Positions 24,974 to 29,528 of a stretch of DNA of 29,528 nt are shown in pieces. Both the position numbers and the translations under genes were made by a program. The notes under the pieces were generated by a model, which worked only from the letters and a program-made list of their open reading frames with translations, searched no databases and was not told where the DNA came from. Numbering within the stretch: position 1 is the stretch's first letter; each line of letters starts with the position of its first letter. Source of the stretch: Desulfuromusa sp. (GTDB lineage Bacteria > Desulfobacterota > Desulfuromonadia > Desulfuromonadales > Geopsychrobacteraceae); the NCBI GenBank assembly GCA_029933365.1, contig JAOZOH010000033.1, positions 1 to 29,528 on the forward strand. The letters run 5' to 3'.

Positions 24974-26428
24974 TCACTGCCGGAGAAAGGATGAGGCCTG
25001 AGAAACTTTGTCTTTGCCCTGATTCTTGGCTTTGTACATCCCCTCATCCGCAAGGTGAACCAGGTCATTGAAGGATTGCAGGTTTTTATTGGCAAAGGTT
25101 GAAACTCCAGAGCTGATAGTGATCTGCTCGCCAGGTAAATTATCAAATTCATGATCCCGAATGATGCAGTGTATCCGATTGGCCAGATCGAAGGCCCCCT
25201 CTTCTGCGGTATTTGGGAGAAGGACAGCAAATTCCTCTCCTCCATATCTTGCCGGAATATCACTTTCTCGAGCGACACTTTTCATCAACTGACCAATTTT
25301 CTTAAGCACCTGATCGCCATGCGTGTGCCCATAAATATCATTGATACGTTTAAAATCATCTATGTCAAAAAACACCAGTGACAGTGGCACGTTATAACGG
25401 CCGGATCGACTGAATTCTTCTTCAAGCCGATCGTAAAAATGGCGATGATTATAGAGACTTGTCAACCCATCACGAATGGCCATCTCCTCAAAATACTCTT
25501 GGGCCGATTGCACGGATTCAAAAAGGATCGCATTTTCCAGAGCGTTGGCAGAAATATTGGCAATCAATTGACAAAGCTTATAGACTCTATCGGTGATGCC
25601 GTTCTTGATTGGAGACGCTGTCCGTAAGAAAAAAGTGCCGATAACGCTCTCTTTTTTAACCACCGGGATGACAATAATAGAATTGTATTCCAGATTTTTT
25701 GTCTGTTCTCGGACGGCAACCATCAGTGGATCATGTTTAATATCGTTGACAATGACCGCTTGCTTTGATTCGAGGGATTTCTGGATTTCAGGATACTTGG
25801 CTAAATCTAATTTCAGCTCTTCTTGACAATCAAGATCGTTGCTCGCCTTGACAATAATTTCACCTTTATTATTGATGCTGACAATTGAACAACGAGCAAC
25901 ATCAATAATTTCTGCCATCATATCAACAATAAGGCGAAGTATCGTCATGGGGTTGCGAATCGCAGAAATGTTTTCAGTGATTTCCAGAAGAAAACGGAGG
26001 TCTTTATGTTCTAGATCCGAATAAAAATCTTTTGTGCGTAGATGAGCGTCAACCCGGGCAATCATTTCCGGGATATAGACCGGTTTGGTGATGTAATCAT
26101 CAGCGCCGGCCTTTAAACCAAGAACCATGTCCTTTTTCTTTGTTCGGGAGGTAGACAGGATAATTGGAATTTTTCTTGTCTTTGGTGCACTTTTGAGAAT
26201 TCTGCAGGCTTCAATCCCGTTCCTGCGCGGCATCTCTACATCCATAATGATGAGATTTGGCAGTTGTTCTCTACACAAAGAAACCGCTTCAAAACCATCC
26301 TTGGCTTCAATGAGTTCAAAGCGCTCTTGCAGAACGTCCTTCAGAATTTCTCTAAAGAAAGATTCATCATCAACAATAAGAATTTTTTTCTTTGTAGCCA
26401 CAAAAAAGTCTCGCTTGATGTGCAACAC
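24974..26428 (-). CDS. Response-regulator diguanylate cyclase (REC-GAF-GGDEF)
   Basis: A 484-residue cytoplasmic signalling enzyme. REC domain about 14-130 (acidic D20-D21, phosphoacceptor D63, K115); GAF-type domain about 145-310; GGDEF domain about 325-480. The active-site loop is GGEEF, intact, and an RxxD inhibitory site (RESD) stands five residues before it, so it should make c-di-GMP and be product-inhibited. Phosphorylation and a GAF ligand would both control it; no partner kinase is adjacent. The start is uncertain: GTG 26428 has no good RBS, while GTG 26401 (VATKKK) has GAG upstream and still includes the whole REC domain. Confidence 0.93.
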   Translation of the reverse strand: MLHIKRDFFVATKKKILIVDDESFFREILKDVLQERFELIEAKDGFEAVSLCREQLPNLIIMDVEMPRRNGIEACRILKSAPKTRKIPIILSTSRTKKKDMVLGLKAGADDYITKPVYIPEMIARVDAHLRTKDFYSDLEHKDLRFLLEITENISAIRNPMTILRLIVDMMAEIIDVARCSIVSINNKGEIIVKASNDLDCQEELKLDLAKYPEIQKSLESKQAVIVNDIKHDPLMVAVREQTKNLEYNSIIVIPVVKKESVIGTFFLRTASPIKNGITDRVYKLCQLIANISANALENAILFESVQSAQEYFEEMAIRDGLTSLYNHRHFYDRLEEEFSRSGRYNVPLSLVFFDIDDFKRINDIYGHTHGDQVLKKIGQLMKSVARESDIPARYGGEEFAVLLPNTAEEGAFDLANRIHCIIRDHEFDNLPGEQITISSGVSTFANKNLQSFNDLVHLADEGMYKAKNQGKDKVSQASSFLRQ

Positions 26429-26576
26429 AAGGTGCCATCGTTGGATACATATTTGATATCTTTACTATAATCTAGATTATGAATTATTGCTAATATGACA
26501 AAAATAATCTTATTTGTCTATAGAAATCGTTCATTTTTTTTTAGACTCTTCTGACCACTGAGTGAACAGCTAGAAA

Positions 26577-27959
26577 CTAGCGAGATGGGCTGGTTACACG
26601 CCCCAAAGAACATCCGATTCCGATGACACAGAGAGCACAAAAAATCAGCAGAGCCATCCGCATACTGTCGAGAAATGCCGGCTGAGTTTCCAGTGTTACC
26701 GGCTGACCATGCATCGTGTACGAAAAGATCAGGGTAATAACCATCATGCTGGTTAGCATGCCCAAGGTGCGCATGCTGGCACTGAGTCCCGAGGCCACAC
26801 CAAGGTGGCGCGGCGCGACGCTTCCCATGATCATACTGACATTGGGCGAAGAAAACAGGGCAAATCCAAGACCGAGAAAGCCCAATAAAAGGAGGATAAC
26901 AGGCAGCGATGATGTGGCCGAAAGTGTTGTCGCAACGGCTAGCCCCAAAGCGCAGAAAGCCATGCCGCTGGTCGCAACATAGGCTGCCGGAATACGATCA
27001 GACAATCGACCGAAGAAAGGGGAAAATATCGTCTGGACAATGGGTTGAACGATCAGGATCGTTCCGGCTTGCTGTGGCCCCATTCCTTTGACATATTGCA
27101 GGTATAAACTAAGAAAAAAGGTCACCCCAAAGGTTGCTGCATAGTTAAATAATGCCGCCAGGTTGCTCAATGCAAACACCCGATTTTCAAGTAATAAACG
27201 GATATCCAACATAGGGTATGGAGTGTGTTTTTCAATCAGTAAAAACAGAACCAGACCCAGGTTTGCAAGTATCAGTAATCCCCAGATGACCCCTCCATCT
27301 TTCAGATGGGTCACGCCATAGACCAGCAATAGAATTGAAGGGGCATAAACAAGAGCACCTGTCCAATCAAAGGGCTCCCCTCTGGAATCGGCCCATTCAT
27401 CTTTGATTTTAATGCGGGTGACTAAATAGGTTAGCAGGCCAAAGGGAACCATCAAGTAAAAAAGGGATCGCCAGCCGAAAAGTTCTATCAAAAAACCACC
27501 GATGAAGGGGCCACAGGAAATTCCAGCATAAACACTGGCAATAGCAATTCCAAGGGCTTTGCCTCGCTCGTATGGAGCAAAGGCAGAGACGAGGATTGCC
27601 ATGGTGGTCGCATTGACCATGGCTCCGCCCATCCCTTGTAAAAAACGCAGGGCGATGACCATCTCTATCGAGTTGGCCAGTGATATTAAACCACCGGCAA
27701 AAGCAAAAAGGAGCAATCCCATCTGGAAAATTTTACGCCGCCCGTGGATATCTCCCAAGCGTCCCATTGCCAAAAGAAAAATTGCCATTGACAACATGAA
27801 GCTGGTTTCAACCAAACCTAGCTGCAAAGCGCTGGCAGAAAATTCCCGCCCTATAACAGGTAAGGCAACGCCAACAGCCGACAACATGAATGGATTGAGA
27901 AAATGGGCCATGCAGATTGAAAACAGAATGGCAGATTTAGAGGTGCCCCCGTCGTTCAT
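26577..27959 (-). CDS. MFS drug-type exporter, 14 membrane segments (DHA2/EmrB-QacA)
   Basis: A 460-residue major-facilitator transporter. I count 14 hydrophobic segments, the DHA2 number. Motif A is GRLGDIHGRRKIF after segment 2 and the antiporter-type motif C region is ASVYAGISCGPFIGGFL in segment 5. Proton-driven export of drugs or metabolites is the family's job; the substrate cannot be told. ATG 27959 overlaps the stop of the S1-domain gene by four bases (ATGA) and has no RBS of its own, so its translation depends on that gene. No matching membrane-fusion or TetR-type gene is next to it. Confidence 0.9.
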   Translation of the reverse strand: MNDGGTSKSAILFSICMAHFLNPFMLSAVGVALPVIGREFSASALQLGLVETSFMLSMAIFLLAMGRLGDIHGRRKIFQMGLLLFAFAGGLISLANSIEMVIALRFLQGMGGAMVNATTMAILVSAFAPYERGKALGIAIASVYAGISCGPFIGGFLIELFGWRSLFYLMVPFGLLTYLVTRIKIKDEWADSRGEPFDWTGALVYAPSILLLVYGVTHLKDGGVIWGLLILANLGLVLFLLIEKHTPYPMLDIRLLLENRVFALSNLAALFNYAATFGVTFFLSLYLQYVKGMGPQQAGTILIVQPIVQTIFSPFFGRLSDRIPAAYVATSGMAFCALGLAVATTLSATSSLPVILLLLGFLGLGFALFSSPNVSMIMGSVAPRHLGVASGLSASMRTLGMLTSMMVITLIFSYTMHGQPVTLETQPAFLDSMRMALLIFCALCVIGIGCSLGRVTSPSR

Positions 27960-29161
27960 CGCCGTTTTTTACGCTCTTTTTTTTGCTGACTGGCTTTGAG
28001 TAGATCACCCAGGGTTCCCAATCCTGTTGAGGCAGCTGGTTGATCATTGTAGCTGGTTTCGGTTGCTTCATCTTTATTCTCAGCCAATGCCAGTGAAATC
28101 CGTCTTTCAGCCTGATCAACTTTTTCAATCACAACCTGTATTTGCTGACCAACACTGACAACATCTTGCGGATGACGAATCCGCTGTCCTTCTCCTAATT
28201 TGGAGATATGCAGCAGGCCATCAATACCATCTTCCAGAGTAACAAAGGCACCAAACTGAGCCAGACGACTGACCTTGCCAGGATATTGGGCTCCGGCCTG
28301 ATAAATTGATCCAACCTTGTTCCAGGGATCGGCTTGAGTGTCGCGCAGACTGAAAGAAAACTTATTGTTGTCCCAATCGATCCGTTTAACAGCAATCTCA
28401 AGTTCCTGCCCGAGTCTGAGCACCTCACTGATATCTTCAACCCGGCCATAGCTGATTTCAGAAATGGGCAATAGCCCCTCAATGCCGCCAATATCAACAA
28501 ATGCACCGAAATCACGAATATTGGTCACCGTCCCTTTAACCACCATTCCCTCTTTCAAAGTTTCACGTAAACCAACGCGCAACTGTTCACGTTCTTCATC
28601 CAGAATAGTCCGATGGGAAACGACAATATTTCGTCCCCGTTCACTAAATTGACTGATTTTAAATGGCAGGCTTTGACCAATCAAATCTGCTGGCTCAGCT
28701 TGCCGTAATCCGGTTTGGGAAAAGGGACAAAAAGCCCTGATATTTCCCGCAAGCTTGACCTCAAAACCCCCTTTAATTTCTTTTTCAATCATGCCATCGA
28801 CCGGGATACCACTCTGATAGGCATTTTCCAATTGTTCAGTACCAGAACCGCCCCCACCAATTTTGGTGGTGAAACGCAATTCACCACCGGATCGGGAGAG
28901 AAAATACGCAGATATTTTATCGCCAACAGCATATTGATGTTCCCCTTCGCCATTCAGCAGCTCAGCAGAAGCAAGAACCCCCTCTCCCTTTTGTCCGACG
29001 TCGAGGAAGCTCCAATCTGAGCCAATCTGCAGAATTGTTGCATCGATCTTCTTTCCCGGCACCAGCGGTTCTCCAACCTTTGCCAGACTCTCTTCGAACA
29101 TTTCAGCAAAGCTTTGCTCATTTTCATTCATCTCATCGTCAGTAAAATTTTCGTCGCTCAT
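27956..29161 (-). CDS. S1-repeat RNA-binding protein (ribosomal protein S1-like)
   Basis: A 401-residue protein with an acidic N-terminus (about 1-33) and four tandem S1 OB-fold repeats, roughly 34-105, 117-190, 203-278 and 287-355; the last two are the most canonical (VKGTVTNIRDFGAFVDIGG..GLLPISEIS and GKVSRLAQFGAFVTLEDGIDGLLHISKL). A charged, low-complexity tail ends in KKERKKRR. It is shorter than true S1 (about 550 residues, six repeats), so it is better seen as an S1 paralogue or stress/translation factor. ATG 29161 has GGAG nine bases upstream. It leads a two-gene unit with the MFS gene. Confidence 0.92.
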   Translation of the reverse strand: MSDENFTDDEMNENEQSFAEMFEESLAKVGEPLVPGKKIDATILQIGSDWSFLDVGQKGEGVLASAELLNGEGEHQYAVGDKISAYFLSRSGGELRFTTKIGGGGSGTEQLENAYQSGIPVDGMIEKEIKGGFEVKLAGNIRAFCPFSQTGLRQAEPADLIGQSLPFKISQFSERGRNIVVSHRTILDEEREQLRVGLRETLKEGMVVKGTVTNIRDFGAFVDIGGIEGLLPISEISYGRVEDISEVLRLGQELEIAVKRIDWDNNKFSFSLRDTQADPWNKVGSIYQAGAQYPGKVSRLAQFGAFVTLEDGIDGLLHISKLGEGQRIRHPQDVVSVGQQIQVVIEKVDQAERRISLALAENKDEATETSYNDQPAASTGLGTLGDLLKASQQKKERKKRR

Positions 29162-29469
29162 TATTGCCGTCTCCTAGTTTTGATTTTGAGGAGTTCAGAG
29201 ATTAGCCGGTTTTGGAGTGGGAGTAAATGAAGGAATTTAGGATGCTGTCGGACGTTACAAGAATCTGCTGCAAAATTGCATGATCGGTCCATATTGACGA
29301 TCCTTTTCGACAAATAGCAACGGCTATTAGCTCTCAAACGATCGAAAATCTGTCCTCGACCTGTCGATTTTTCGCGACGATCAGTAACGCCAGACAGCAT
29401 CTTTGATTGTGATTTTCCTGGGAACTGTTATCTTCTAAATATCTGTCTAAGCTTCTTATGGGATTGGTT
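29162..29469. other. Divergent intergenic region, S1-like gene / dgkA
   Basis: About 308 bases with no gene I can support. It must hold two divergent promoters. On the plus strand TTGATT (29403-29408) and TGTTAT (29426-29431), 17 bases apart, is a weak candidate for the gene at 29470. An imperfect inverted pair, GATCGAAAATC and GATTTTTCG, lies around 29340-29372. A 79-codon open frame on the minus strand here looks non-coding. Confidence 0.5.
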
Positions 29470-29528
29470 ATGAAACCGACAAGCTGGCTGGAAAGTCTTA
29501 ACTGTGCCATTGAAGGGATTCTTTGGGC
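29470..29528 (+). CDS. dgkA: Diacylglycerol/undecaprenol kinase, N-terminus only
   Basis: Nineteen codons before the window ends: MKPTSWLESLNCAIEGILW. The spacing WLESLNCAIEGI fits the amphipathic first helix of prokaryotic DgkA proteins (F/N-xAxEGI), small trimeric membrane kinases that phosphorylate diacylglycerol or undecaprenol. An in-frame ATG four codons earlier (29458) is a possible alternative start. The identification rests on a very short stretch. Confidence 0.55.
   Translation, partial: MKPTSWLESLNCAIEGILW

Noticed and set aside
29161..29400. 79-codon minus-strand frame directly upstream of the S1-like gene
   Set aside because: Irregular composition, no family resemblance, no clear RBS; more likely the leader and promoter region.
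1..29528. CRISPR arrays, tRNA or rRNA genes, prophage or transposase genes
   Set aside because: I looked on both strands and found no regular spacer-repeat array, cloverleaf-like gene with TTCGA arm, rRNA stretch, or mobile-element enzyme.

Overview
The window reads as chromosomal DNA of a Gram-negative, anaerobic, metal- or sulfur-reducing deltaproteobacterium of the Desulfuromonadales/Geobacterales type (inference). The pointers are a triheme c7-type periplasmic cytochrome, a CarD regulator leading an ispD-ispF-glnS-cysS cluster, c-di-GMP parts (PilZ, REC-GAF-GGDEF), an S1-repeat RNA-binding protein and several palindromic intergenic repeat families. I see no rRNA, tRNA, CRISPR array, transposase or phage genes. 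An NhaD-type Na+/H+ antiporter hints at a saline or alkaline-tolerant life.

Layout. 1-801: the end of a sensor histidine kinase overlapping its response regulator, which carries an extra four-cysteine tail. 924-3182 (minus): cardiolipin synthase behind a small four-ribbon zinc protein, then a PilZ protein. 3401-5488: periplasmic tail-specific protease Prc. 5489-6024: a gene-free stretch full of repeats. 6025-9123: a complete zinc-uptake regulon, znuA divergent from zur-znuC-znuB, with a near-perfect Zur operator between them. 9142-13460 (minus): TPR protein, panE, tdh and kbl; tdh and kbl form the threonine-to-glycine pathway and are separated by a long palindromic repeat. 13615-18807 (plus): carD with a clear promoter and terminator, then ispD-ispF (MEP isoprenoid pathway), glnS and cysS. 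18920-19249: acidic triheme cytochrome. 19250-19646: two terminators flanking a second copy of the repeat found at 5683. 19647-21164 (minus): nhaD with a structured leader. 21455-23316: a His/Arg-rich exported protein, a YiiX-like permuted papain-fold protein and an EVE-domain protein. 23460-24961: an AT-rich, AGA-rich two-gene unit encoding a CGGC-domain protein and a radical SAM protein. 24974-29161 (minus): diguanylate cyclase response regulator, then an MFS exporter translationally coupled to a four-S1-domain protein. 29470-29528: the start of a probable diacylglycerol/undecaprenol kinase gene.

Most of the window is housekeeping and signalling. The parts that most deserve a second look are the dispersed ~225-bp repeat, the Znu/Zur regulon that looks gammaproteobacterial in sequence, operator and gene order, the folded leader of nhaD, the CGGC-radical SAM pair of foreign codon use, and the very acidic c7-type cytochrome. 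None of them proves a new system from sequence alone.
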